From Evernia prunastri (taxonomy: Eukaryota; Ascomycota; Lecanoromycetes; Lecanorales; Parmeliaceae), in contig NKYR01000028.1 of assembly GCA_003184365.1 (NCBI GenBank), forward strand, positions 186,268 through 250,267: a stretch of 64,000 nucleotides of DNA, written 5' to 3'. Positions 10,627 through 20,577 of this stretch are shown here, piece by piece. The first letter of the stretch is position 1; every line of letters begins with the position of its first letter. Both the position numbers and the translations under genes were made by a program. The notes below the pieces were generated by a model. It was not told the DNA's origin. It ran no database searches and saw only the letters and a list, made by a program, of their open reading frames with translations.

Positions 10627-12862
10627 TGCGCTGTGGTTGTGCTTTCTATGGAGATGGGGACCAGGTGGTGCGGGGCAAGAGATGATGATACATCTCTCGT
10701 AAGGCCATAGAAATGGACCGAGTTTTGATGTCGTGCGGCAAGGACTAAGGAGTGGAGAAGAAAGAAGCACGCGATCAAATCAGGCGGCTGCCGGAGTGCG
10801 GTGACGACGCTAAGCTTACGGCCACATCATTTGTGCGGCCACCACTTTCCCATTGGATTTATAAGATCGGCAATCATTACTTACCTTACCACACACACGA
10901 GACGTGGCGTTCCACTGTTTACTACCACGTGCTTACTCTCTTGCGGAGACTGAGCCTGAGGAGCGTCATTGACTGATAGGGTACAATACTCTCCCGGGAA
11001 ATTTGTCACCATCAACTTTGTATATAGATTACCTTACTATCAATACGATCAGACAATCACTTGATATCACCACAGGTATATCACCATTGCTTCCAAAGCT
11101 TGTTAGAGTATACCTAGGTATCAGCAATGCGCGATTGGATTTGCGGATGCTCAACCTGCGCGCTGCTGGGGCTGTACACAGGTACCTAGATAATGGGGCA
11201 GCTCGGCACTCTCAGGCTGAATCGGCAAATCAATTCATGCGTGGGGTCTCGGGTCGGCGAGTGCACTGTAAAGTAATAAGTAAGGTACGGACGGAGGTGG
11301 TAGGTATCTAGGTACTCAAATTTCAAGGTTGAAAGTTGAAGTTGAGACCCCTGCTTCTGATCCCTGTCCCTCCCAACTTCACCGATTCGACCGACTTCCC
11401 GTGATCCCGTTGCCTCAGCCAGCCAGCCTCTAACAGACCCCGTGCTACGTGCCAAGGACTCTCATTGCACAGTCTAATTCAACTACCCTCGCAGACAACC
11501 CTCTTCGATGAAACAGCCTATGATATACCTACCTATACAACTTTTACAGAAATCTTTCTGCGTCAGATCAAGGTACCCTCGGAGCCTCGTACCACAAGGT
11601 ATGGGGCCCACGCCTAAAAATGATTTGTGTCATGTTGCATGACTGCATCGTGTGCTGTGGTCCGATTAAGCCATCAAGGTCCCTTCAGTAGGTGCCAGCC
11701 ACGGAAATGAGACCGACGTGCTTATTTTGGAGCAAGATCACTGGTTCGACATCGTAGTTTCAAGGTGGATCATCATCATCATCATCATCTTTCCGGGAAC
11801 CTATCGTTTTGTCCATGTCGTCTCGAAGAGGAGCGGTCTCCCACAACATGCTTCCAATGCCACACACGCTTCATAACCTAAGCTGATGATTAGTGATCAG
11901 CCTGCATACCGTCGCAAGCACGATGCACGAGCGCCCACCACACTCTCCACCATATTTAATTACTGCCGGTTTATAAGCGCCGAGGATCTTTCCACTCATC
12001 AGCTTCGGGGCTCGACCTTTAAATTTGCCTTTCTAGATTACGCACGCTCATGCGGCTGGAATGTGAAAAATACATGTAACGCAGCTGATAGGGAACACAG
12101 TAAGTACGTCAGGCGTTCCTTGCTCCACAGTGTAGAGTACATCTTCCAGAAGCTGCTCGGATATAGCGAATTCCATTCTCAAAGCGAAAGAGTAACTGAG
12201 GGTACTTTACTTCTTCTTTGATGCCGGTTAAAGTTGCCGTGCCAAAAAAGCAATTATAAGCCCGTTATGTATGAGAGATCTCGCAAGAGTCTCCCTATTA
12301 GGACGGGACTAACAAGCCGTGGTACATATCTGGCTATCAATCAGTGGTAACCCTGAACATGACTATTCACTAGCGTTATCGTTGACCACTACGTGAGAGT
12401 CGACAGTACCTGAATACGGAAAATTCAGCTGCATACTGTAAGATGTGACTGGCACACAGCCGACACCGTATGCACTGTCGATCAGCATGTAGTACAGAAC
12501 GCCCACAAATCGGTCAATCTAAGACTGAACCTCGGCGTACTACTCTGCAAGGGTTTATATGCAATTCTTAGAAGCCCGAGTGCCAATTGGTGCTTTTCAC
12601 CAAGGTTCAGTCCATTGGTGGACTGTGCCGTGGGATTGCGCATTTACCACGTGCAGCGATGATGATATATTCTCAGAGATTTTTCAATCTGGTGAGGACA
12701 ATGATTCTTAGTCAGAAGCTAAGTTTCAGCCATGCTCCTCGAATTGAATGCTATGGTCTCTGGACTGGAATTTATCACAATGGATTCTCCCAATACGACC
12801 TCTCTCCAAAACTTATTTCAGCAGATAGATAATATATGATCAAAATCACAGAGATCCTAGCG
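10627..12862. other. Intergenic, no supportable gene
   Basis: About 2.2 kb without a convincing coding sequence. It includes the MFS promoter and the upstream region of the SAT4-type gene. A short ATC microsatellite is at 11769-11789. Confidence 0.5.
11769..11789. repeat. (ATC)7 microsatellite
   Basis: Seven perfect ATC units in a non-coding region. Confidence 0.9.
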
Positions 12863-14339
12863 ATGAGCTCCAATAGCTCTCTGACGACTTCTCAAGTAGC
12901 TCATTACGATGACACGAGAAAGCCTCTCCTCCTTGGCTCATTTGTTGTGTTGCTCGTCTTAAGCAATTCAGTGGTGATTGCTCGAGGAGCTGGACAATGG
13001 AAAGGTTGGCGGCATTTTCTCTTGGAAGATTATCTTATTTTTATCGCACTGGTATGATTTCCCATCAAGTCCCTAGATGCGCTCTGACAACCTTGTATTA
13101 GATCATTTCCGATACAATCATTGCCGGGTACTTGGCAGGTGAGTCAAGAAGAACAGCCAATATCCACTTTACCGAGCTCATTCCAAAAAGGCACTTCATT
13201 CGGACTTGGATTGCACATGTATAGGGTTCTGAGAAGCGACCCTACTCCTCCTCAGCATCTTATCTCTATATTCAAGGTCATACAAGGTAGCCTACCATAC
13301 TGGCGTTGCGCAGGGCTAACACAAAGCTTGCAGGTCATCTGGTACTCAGCGGTTCTCAATGGTTCATGCTTCCTAGCTATCAAACTCTCGATTCTCTACA
13401 CCTATCGGCGACTATTCCTTGTCAACCAAAAATGGCTGAAAATCGCGTGGTGGACGAATGTCGTCTATGCCGTACTCTGGGCTATTGGGTCCACGCTCTT
13501 CTATATACTCCAATGCGCCCCAGTCAACTACTACTGGCAGAGAATGTATATCGTTGCTCAGATAAAGAACTCTTCGAGTTTGAACGGCCATTGCGAATCA
13601 AATCTAGCGAAGATTGCAGCCTCGCTAATCACGAGTACTATCTCTGACTTCTCCATCCTACTTCTACCAGTAAGCGTCTTATGGAACCTGCAAATTTCAA
13701 CGAAGAAGAAAGTGAGACTAGTCCTCCTTTTCTCACTTGGGTTGTGGTGAGTACCAACTATTCTTTGATGACAGAACGTCTCTGACAATGATTGTCAGTG
13801 CATGCGCTGCCGGTCTGGTTCGTATTGCTCTCGCCTTCAGAAGTGGCCCTGGAGGCGACGCCACTTGTAAGTCTGGCTCTCTACAACTCGGTGCGAAGTC
13901 CCTAATCTTAATTTCGGACGTAGGGGACCTTGTCGAGTTTGTCATCTGGAGCAGCGTGGAAGAGTGTATCGGTATAATTTGCGCTTGTGTTCCCACACTC
14001 GCCTCCCTACTTCAACGACTGGCGAAGAACAGATCGCAGAACAAGAGCAGCCAAAACGGCAATGTTCGTCCAAGATACATGAACGTCGAAGACAATGCCT
14101 TTGACCAGGAAAGCCTTTACGGTCTCCACAGCTCAGAGGCAGAATATGAGCTCTCAGCACCTATTACGGCAAAAACTGTATCAGCCACATTGGCAAACAC
14201 AGGGGAAAACAAATGGCACCGGAAAGTGGAAGTAGCTACGCCGGAGAGGGCTCGCCAACAGATACCGGGAAAAGAAATCAAAGTCGATACCAAATTGGAA
14301 TGGAGATCTGACCGGGTGTCCACGGAGATGCCGGTCTGA
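12863..14339 (+). CDS. SAT4-type / fungal rhodopsin-domain membrane protein
   Basis: Start chosen at ATG 12863 (MSSNSSLTTSQ); an in-frame ATG at 12836 would add nine residues. Introns follow exon 1 (donor GTATGA at 13052, acceptor TTAG before 13102) and several more occur near 13140, 13280, 13746 and downstream. The product has about seven hydrophobic segments, including FVVLLVLSNSVVIARGAG, an LLEDYLIFIAL helix (the usual DDY/EDY of this family), VIWYSAVLNGSCFLAIKLSILY, a Cys-containing extracellular loop, and LITSTISDFSILLLPVSVLW. A long polar cytoplasmic tail (about 110 residues) follows. The family (PF20684-like, related to the non-CFEM part of Pth11-like receptors) has members inside toxin and metabolite clusters but no settled biochemical role. 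It converges on the methyltransferase gene, 109 bp apart. Confidence 0.78.
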
Positions 14340-14448
14340 TCAGGGCTCGGAAACACTGTTGCAATGTACCCCGTGGCTCGCATTCATAAGGGCGAGTCCG
14401 CTACACAAGACCTCGCTTATTGTACAATTGATGATATCTAGGCGGGTG

Positions 14449-15393
14449 TCACTGCCTGGTGATCGTGAACGTGATCATCCTCATATTCGGTTCAGACCAA
14501 GCATTGCCCTTGTTCTTGGCCAGAAATTCCGAATCCTCCAGCGAAGCTTCAACGCTCCATCTGCAGCCAATTTCATCCCCAATCTGCCTCCAGAGCTCCT
14601 CAAACGACGCCACATCGTGCCTAAAGTTTGTTCCTTCGCCTTTAAGATTCGGGAACTCTCCCGAGACCACACTACCGAGCTGCCGGCCAACAATCGCAGA
14701 ACCATCCTTTGGCCGCAGCAGCTTCGCCAGCTGCCGCGCTGCTTTGATTTGGCCTGCCCAATCAAAGAGATGCAAGAAAGAGTTTATGAATATCATATCC
14801 ATCCTGCCGTTGAAGTCATCCCAGCCTGCCGCCGGGTCCAGCATGTCTTTCGCGAAGAATGTCGACTTCAGCGTGTCCCGATCGCGGAAAAGATTGTAGC
14901 CAAGGTCCATGAATGGACCCTCCACGTCCGTGCCGTAGATGTTCTCCGCAGGTGCCCCGTCCACCACGAGCTTTCGGATATCCTGACCGAAACAGCAGCC
15001 GACGTCCAACAGTGTCTGCCCTGCGTTGAGACGCTCGAGCACCTGCGAGTAGAGCGGATGGGAGCTGAGGTTCAGACTGAGGAAGCGAAGCTGTCCGATG
15101 CATGGATAGGGGAATATCTCAAAGGCTTTGTTTTGCTGTCGATTCGTAGAAAGACAGTGTACGCGTTAGCTGGCTCGGGGCGCCGTTTGACTGACTGTTC
15201 GGAGAATTGCCATACGACCTACCTGTTCCACTACATGCGGTAGCACTTGATCCGGGACGATGTGGCTGTACTGCTCCAAGAGCTTCCGAGCATTTGCCGG
15301 GATTTCTCTGACGTCCTCGGTGAACCAAGCTGGCTTTTCTTTTTCACTCCTTTCTTTGAAAGTAGCGTCCGTGATGCTGTTGATATCTGCCAT
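14449..15393 (-). CDS. SAM-dependent methyltransferase, AusD/AndD-like
   Basis: Two exons, 15393-15223 and 15135-14449, join in phase 0 (donor GTAGGT, acceptor GACAG) to give 285 residues. The N-terminal part has PAWFTEDVREIPANARKLLEQYS, then NKAFEIFPYPCIGQLRFL, then SAM motif I as LLDVGCCFGQDIRKLV (~residues 90-105), YGTDVEGPFMDLGYNLFRDR and IFINSFLHLFDWAGQ. The FPYPCIGQ-FRF and GCCFGQDIRKL blocks are characteristic of the fungal small-molecule methyltransferases from meroterpenoid and related clusters, several of which form methyl esters of carboxylic acids. The gene is divergent from the A-T-TE synthetase (1.1 kb shared upstream region), so it is a likely tailoring enzyme for that product. 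The methyl acceptor is an inference. Confidence 0.88.
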
Positions 15394-16529
15394 AGTGAAG
15401 TGTAGTCTTCCACGTAAGATGAAGAGAAGACGAAGCAGCATCACGCGTGCTAAATGGTCTAGGTACTGTCAATTTGTAATCACTTGCCTCCTCGGTTCGC
15501 ATGCCTTGGTCTCGATCGTCGGCACTGGCTGCCTTGGGCAAACTTCGTTTTCGATCATCCCTTGATCCGGAAAACGACCTTGTGGCTTGGTCAGAGAAAG
15601 TGGTGTGAGGAGCTGTAGTACCATTGGTGCTCTTCTACTGCAGCATACATCTTGTTACTAAGCCGCGTCCCACAGCTAGAGTAACTGGATAACGCCTGCA
15701 TACGTACAGTATGCTGTCATCGAAGAATCCACCTTACCGATATTGGGAGCCAGGGACACACCACTCACGTCAGCACAACTTGCAAGGCTGCCACTCGCTT
15801 TCTTTCCTTTAAAAACCCAAAAAAAAACAAAAAAAAGAGCTAATGCAAGGATGACGACTTGTATGCCAGGCCAAGATTTTCCATTCAATTACTGGTTCAA
15901 TTGGCGAGTAAGACACCATCCTATATAGAACGTCAGTTACCCAAAACACAAACAATAACCTTCAATAATGCCGTGGTCGGACTCCGAGGACAACCTGTAC
16001 CCACGTCTATAAAGTATCTGGGTAGGCTGCGCCTACCGCGGTATCTTCTGTACAAGAAGTAGCCTAGCTACAACCAAAGTCCACGTGGGAGAAGGGGGTT
16101 CTAATTCGCTCATGTACGTACTTTTAGCGGGGGTCCGACGCATCAATGGATAGTTCACGAGTGCCCTCGTACGTGTGTCATCAGGTGCGTTGAAGAGGAT
16201 TCGTTTATCATATCTTAGTCCCGCCCTAGGCTTCTTGAAAGTCGGGCCTTTCCAGCCTATCTTTGGCCAGGCCCTCCATGAAATCATGGGTTGTACATAA
16301 ATAGAGGTTAATTTGACAACCCCTTCGAAGTGATAGGTACCACCTTTACCGGACCTGAAGGCATTTGCCATCTTGCGACGGTCTGTTACAACAATTGCAA
16401 TCTGTTGGACTGCCAGCTTGCACACACTCCGTCAGCTCATATTATCTCCCATTCTGTCTCGGCTAGCCGCACTTGAAACGCCAGGTGTAACAAGGTCGTT
16501 ACCTTCGCATCACCCTGGACCTCTTCTAG
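15394..16529. promoter_or_regulatory. Shared divergent upstream region of methyltransferase and synthetase genes
   Basis: The 1.1 kb between the two divergent start codons has only short frames without domains. It contains A-rich runs near 15818-15836 and a CCGCGG palindrome near 16037. Divergent placement suggests co-regulation; no specific regulator site can be assigned. Confidence 0.4.
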
Positions 16530-19400
16530 ATGGCACGATCCATTAGTCTAACCACACTCCCGACGCCAAATTCCCATCGTGATGACAAAGAGAAGGAAGA
16601 GGCAACAAACCCTCAACTGCAGCAAAAGGGTTCAGAAAGTAGGGGCCTGCAGCAGATTCTCAGGAATGCAGCTGCTTCTCACGCTGGTATCATAACCTAC
16701 CGTCCAAATTGCTCTTCACCCCACGGTATCCGCACAACGTATTGCGAGCTTCTACAGAGGGCGAGTGCCAAAGCCCAATTGCTGAACAGTATTGAAGGCT
16801 TGTCTAGCGGATCGGTCGTACTGCTACATTTCGATGAACATAGCGACAACATCGAGTGGTTTTGGGCTGTTACCTTGGCGGGATATGTACCCGCGATTTC
16901 AACCCCATTCGTTAACGACATCGATCAGCGGAAGAGACATATCATCCATCTTAACGAGCTCTTTTCAAACCCTACAATACTTACGAGAGGCAAGTTGATT
17001 TCGGAGTTCGTAGGTCTCGATGAGCTCAACATCCACTCAACCGAAGACCTCGTCTTACGCGAGGACAAAGCTAGACCCAAAAAGAATTTGAGCAAAGTTA
17101 ACAAGGACGTAACTGCACTCATGTTGACTTCTGGGAGTACCGGTAATGCAAAAGCTGTTTGCTTGAGCTATAGTCAGATTCGTGCTGCGGTGCAAGCAAA
17201 AAGCAAGCATAACGGCACAACAAGAGATGACGTGTTCCTGAATTGGATTGGGCTGGATCATGTCGTGAATTTAGTGGAGAGCCACATACACGCTATGTAC
17301 ATCGGCGCAGAGCAGGTTCATGTCCAGGCTGGGGACCTTGTAGTAGAGCCTCTACGCTTTATTCGCCTTATTCACGAGCACAGAGCGACATTCACTTTCG
17401 CCCCGAACTTCTTTCTTGCTTCGTTGAGACGTGCACTAGTCGATAGCGGGACTTCATTTCCCGGAAAGACTAGAGTCGACCTGTCTTGTCTTAGAGGGAT
17501 CTTATCTGGAGGTGAGGCCAATATGGTAGGAACTTGTGCAGCTCTTGCAGAACAGCTATCGCTATTCGGTGCCCCAACCAATGTCATACGACCTGGATAC
17601 GGCTTGACAGAGACTTGCGCTGGAATCACATGGGGTTCGTCGTTTCCATCGTACGACCAAGCCAGAGGACTGGAATTTGCCTGCGTTGGACCCTGCCTTC
17701 CAGACGGTCATATGCGCGTCGTTAACGACGACGGTAGCGCCGCCGCAGCACCTAACGAGGTTGGAAATCTGCAACTGTCAGGGCCGATGGTTTTTAAGGA
17801 GTATTATCGGAATGCAGCGGCAACCGCGGAAGCCTTCACGGCGGACGGGTGGTTTATTTCTGGTGACAAAGCCTATATTGATCCTGAGGGTAATCTCAAC
17901 CTGGCTGGCAGAGCGAAAGAGGTCATCATTATTAATGGTATCAAATACTCACCCCACGAGATCGAGGCAGCCTTAGAGGATATACCAGGATTGTCACCGT
18001 CATATACTATTGTCTTCCCTCACCGCCCTCATGGCTCAGATACCGAAGAATTTTGTGTTGTATATCTCCCAAATCTCGTTCCGCAAGACGTCAAAGCACG
18101 AGTGGAATCTGCTGATGCTATCACGAGGACATGTGGCAATAGTATCGGCGCTCGACCTTATCAGGTCCTGCCGCTTTCAAAATTCTTTCTTTCCAAATCA
18201 TCTGTTGGGAAGTTGCCCAGGAGAAAGATACAGAGCAGTTTTGAAAGCGGTGAGTTTCGCGAGATAGAATCTGAGAACAGTAATGCCATCAAGTCCTACC
18301 GAGTTGCCACGCGACAGGCTCCATCTTCGAAAACCGAGGGATCTGTTCTCGACATTGTCTGCGAGATGCTGCGCATTCCAATCGATGAGACAGGAGTGGA
18401 CGTGAATGTTTTTGAACTGGGTATGACCTCAGTCAGCCTCTTCGCGTTCAAGCAAAAACTTCACGAAACGCTTGAGCTGCAAGAGGAGATTCCGTTGATC
18501 ATGATACTTGCGGATCCAAGTATTCGTGGTATATCTGATACGATAGACCGCCAGCACTCACAAGAGTACGACCCTGTGGTTCCATTACAGACTCATGGCA
18601 CAAAGACTCCACTCTGGTTGGTCCATCCTGCCTCTGGAAATGTCTTCGCGTTCATCCCTCTTGCAAAGTACACCTTAGATCGCCCTGTGTATGGTCTTCG
18701 TGCAAGAGGTGTCAACCCCAGAGAGCCGTTCTTCCAAAGCATTGCAGAGATTGCACGCAACTACCATTCTCACATGAAGAAAACACAGCCTGACGGACCA
18801 TATGCCATCGCTGGATACTCGCTGGGATCTAGTGTGGCCTTTGAGATTACCAAGATCTTCGAAGCTCAAGGGGACAAGGTCTCTTTCCTTGGCGCTATTG
18901 ACTCGCCCCCACATATTGCGCCTCTGGTAAGCTCTCTGAACTGGTCTGCCTGCCTGATCATGGTATCGTATTTCCTCGGACTCATACCTGAAGAACACGC
19001 ATCACTCATTGGCCCTGCCATGTACGACTCACCGCCGGACGAGGTCGTCGACCACGTCCTCAAAGTGGCAGATCCTGCTCGACTCAGCGCTTTGAAGCTT
19101 GATAAAGCGCAGCTGTGGGCGATTGCGGATGTGACGGATGCGTACGGTTCGGCGGCAAAGCACTATCACGCATGCGGCAATGTTGCAAAGATCGATGTGT
19201 TCTATGCGACGCCATTGAGATCTGTATCGAGCAGCAGGCAAGAGTGGCTTGATAGATACCTGTCTTGTTGGAATGACTTCTCCAGGGAAGGGGTGGGCTA
19301 TCACGAATGCGATGGCGGCCACGCAAACATGCTCGACTACGAGTATGTTTTCGCCTTCCAGAAGAAATTAAAGACCGTGTTGAGCGAGAGAGGCCTTTGA
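16530..19400 (+). CDS. NRPS-like A-T-TE synthetase (furanone/quinone type)
   Basis: Single-exon gene, 956 residues, the usual size for the TdiA/AtqA/MicA/BtyA class. The adenylation domain (~40-570) shows TSGSTGNAK (200-208), IGLDHVVNLVESH, FTFAPNFFLASL, GYGLTETCAG (~356-365), GWFISGDKAYID, GRAKEVIIINGIKYSPHEIE, and the A10 lysine in GKLPRRK (Lys561). A thiolation domain (~600-680) has the phosphopantetheine serine in ELGMTSVS (Ser634). The thioesterase (~690-950) has nucleophile AGYSLGS (Ser764) and His931 in GGHANM. No condensation or reductase domain is present. Known members adenylate aromatic alpha-keto acids (phenylpyruvate, 4-hydroxyphenylpyruvate or indole-3-pyruvate) and the thioesterase dimerises two units into a furanone, butyrolactone or benzoquinone. 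All core motifs look intact, so the enzyme is probably active. Which keto acid and ring it uses cannot be decided by reading. Confidence 0.93.
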   Translation: MARSISLTTLPTPNSHRDDKEKEEATNPQLQQKGSESRGLQQILRNAAASHAGIITYRPNCSSPHGIRTTYCELLQRASAKAQLLNSIEGLSSGSVVLLHFDEHSDNIEWFWAVTLAGYVPAISTPFVNDIDQRKRHIIHLNELFSNPTILTRGKLISEFVGLDELNIHSTEDLVLREDKARPKKNLSKVNKDVTALMLTSGSTGNAKAVCLSYSQIRAAVQAKSKHNGTTRDDVFLNWIGLDHVVNLVESHIHAMYIGAEQVHVQAGDLVVEPLRFIRLIHEHRATFTFAPNFFLASLRRALVDSGTSFPGKTRVDLSCLRGILSGGEANMVGTCAALAEQLSLFGAPTNVIRPGYGLTETCAGITWGSSFPSYDQARGLEFACVGPCLPDGHMRVVNDDGSAAAAPNEVGNLQLSGPMVFKEYYRNAAATAEAFTADGWFISGDKAYIDPEGNLNLAGRAKEVIIINGIKYSPHEIEAALEDIPGLSPSYTIVFPHRPHGSDTEEFCVVYLPNLVPQDVKARVESADAITRTCGNSIGARPYQVLPLSKFFLSKSSVGKLPRRKIQSSFESGEFREIESENSNAIKSYRVATRQAPSSKTEGSVLDIVCEMLRIPIDETGVDVNVFELGMTSVSLFAFKQKLHETLELQEEIPLIMILADPSIRGISDTIDRQHSQEYDPVVPLQTHGTKTPLWLVHPASGNVFAFIPLAKYTLDRPVYGLRARGVNPREPFFQSIAEIARNYHSHMKKTQPDGPYAIAGYSLGSSVAFEITKIFEAQGDKVSFLGAIDSPPHIAPLVSSLNWSACLIMVSYFLGLIPEEHASLIGPAMYDSPPDEVVDHVLKVADPARLSALKLDKAQLWAIADVTDAYGSAAKHYHACGNVAKIDVFYATPLRSVSSSRQEWLDRYLSCWNDFSREGVGYHECDGGHANMLDYEYVFAFQKKLKTVLSERGL

Positions 19401-19497
19401 ACTCTGGCGTCAATTTCACACAGGAGGACAACCGATTGCCTTCATCATTGGACCAAAGGGAACAGACAGTTCATTTCCGCCATCGAATAGATACTCA

Positions 19498-20027
19498 CTA
19501 AGCCTGAGACGCATTTGAGGATGTATAGTAGTTTTCAAATGTATATATTATTTTTACATCTATTTCTCCGTTGAGGCGGCGTCTCATATCCTCTACCACG
19601 GCTACTGTTCTGGCAGCCATCGTTAGACACCTACCTGAATCGTCATGATACACATCTCCGCTCCAACATGAAAGGGTAGAGCTGGTGAGGGTCCCTTTAC
19701 TGAGGGTGGTGATGTCGCAGCAGTCAAAAGTTGTGACGCCGAAGCGCCGAGTGGTAGAAGACGCTCCGACACCCAGACAGGTATGCTCGGAGAGAATATG
19801 AGTCAAGAGCGGCCGCGCAGACCATGGAGCGCAGCAACTCTGAGGATGGAGTGAGTTGGTTGGTTGGTTGGTTGGTTGGATGATTTATGCACGACATTCG
19901 GGTGGCAATGTGAGAATTGTTAATAATGGATGGTGAAGTTGCGAAAACAGGCAATGTGAAGCGATCTGAAGGTAATCTTAACCTGAAACCGAAGCAGCAA
20001 ATATATTGAGATTGTGAGTTGGTTCAT
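19498..20027 (-). CDS. Possible small cysteine-rich secreted protein (tentative)
   Basis: A two-exon model closes in frame: ATG 20027 to 19983 (15 codons, a hydrophobic start MNQLTISIYLLL) and 19839 to 19498 (114 codons), with intron 19840-19982 starting GTTAAG and ending CCTCAG. The 128-residue product has seven cysteines, including two CC pairs (SCCAPW, FDCCD). No known family recognised. The donor is non-optimal, the signal peptide is weak and the coding exon has no homology I know, so this is a candidate only. Confidence 0.3.
19856..19879. repeat. (TTGG)6 tetranucleotide repeat
   Basis: Six perfect TTGG units; in the tentative small gene it would fall inside the intron. Confidence 0.9.
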
Positions 20028-20577
20028 GCTGATTGGGTGAAGCTAGTGTTCCGCCGCTAGCTGGAGTGGATAGAGAATATAACACCTACCAACCTGAGCA
20101 ATCATAGAAGAAAAAAGAAGCCGAAGAAACACCTTCGTTTTGCCTTCTCAGTTTTCCGATGGTCAGTCGAGTCAGTTTCCGTACTCTGAATGTCTTGTGA
20201 TACGCGCAAAACTCTTTGGCTCCCTATCTGGTTATGGAATCAGATTGTCGGACAGGTCCGACAAACAATAGCAACATCCTGCAGCAAATCTTGCAGGTGC
20301 TGGACTTGGACATCTTGGAATGCCTCTAAGTAACTATAAGAGTGCGTGCCGTGCGGGATCGGCTGATATTAAAAAATTTCATTTACACCGGGATTCGGCA
20401 GCGAAGACATGTTGAAAATATGATCGCAGCTGTTTCATATAGATGTCTTCCAATGGGCCAATGGCTCCTACAAACGCATCTAACCTGTATGCGCGATGTA
20501 TGCTCTTTTTTGTTTCTACCATGGATTTCTGAACGTCAAGTCCAGCCATTCTTTTGCTTTCGTTCTACGTTGACAGT

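Larger units (their letters stand above)
19401..20577. other. Intergenic with a possible small gene
   Basis: Holds the synthetase 3' flank, a possible small cysteine-rich gene on the minus strand (separate entry), a TTGG tetranucleotide repeat and the protease promoter. Confidence 0.5.

Noticed and set aside
15676..15888. Small minus-strand frame with one hydrophobic segment
   Set aside because: Located in the divergent promoter region; single weak clue only.
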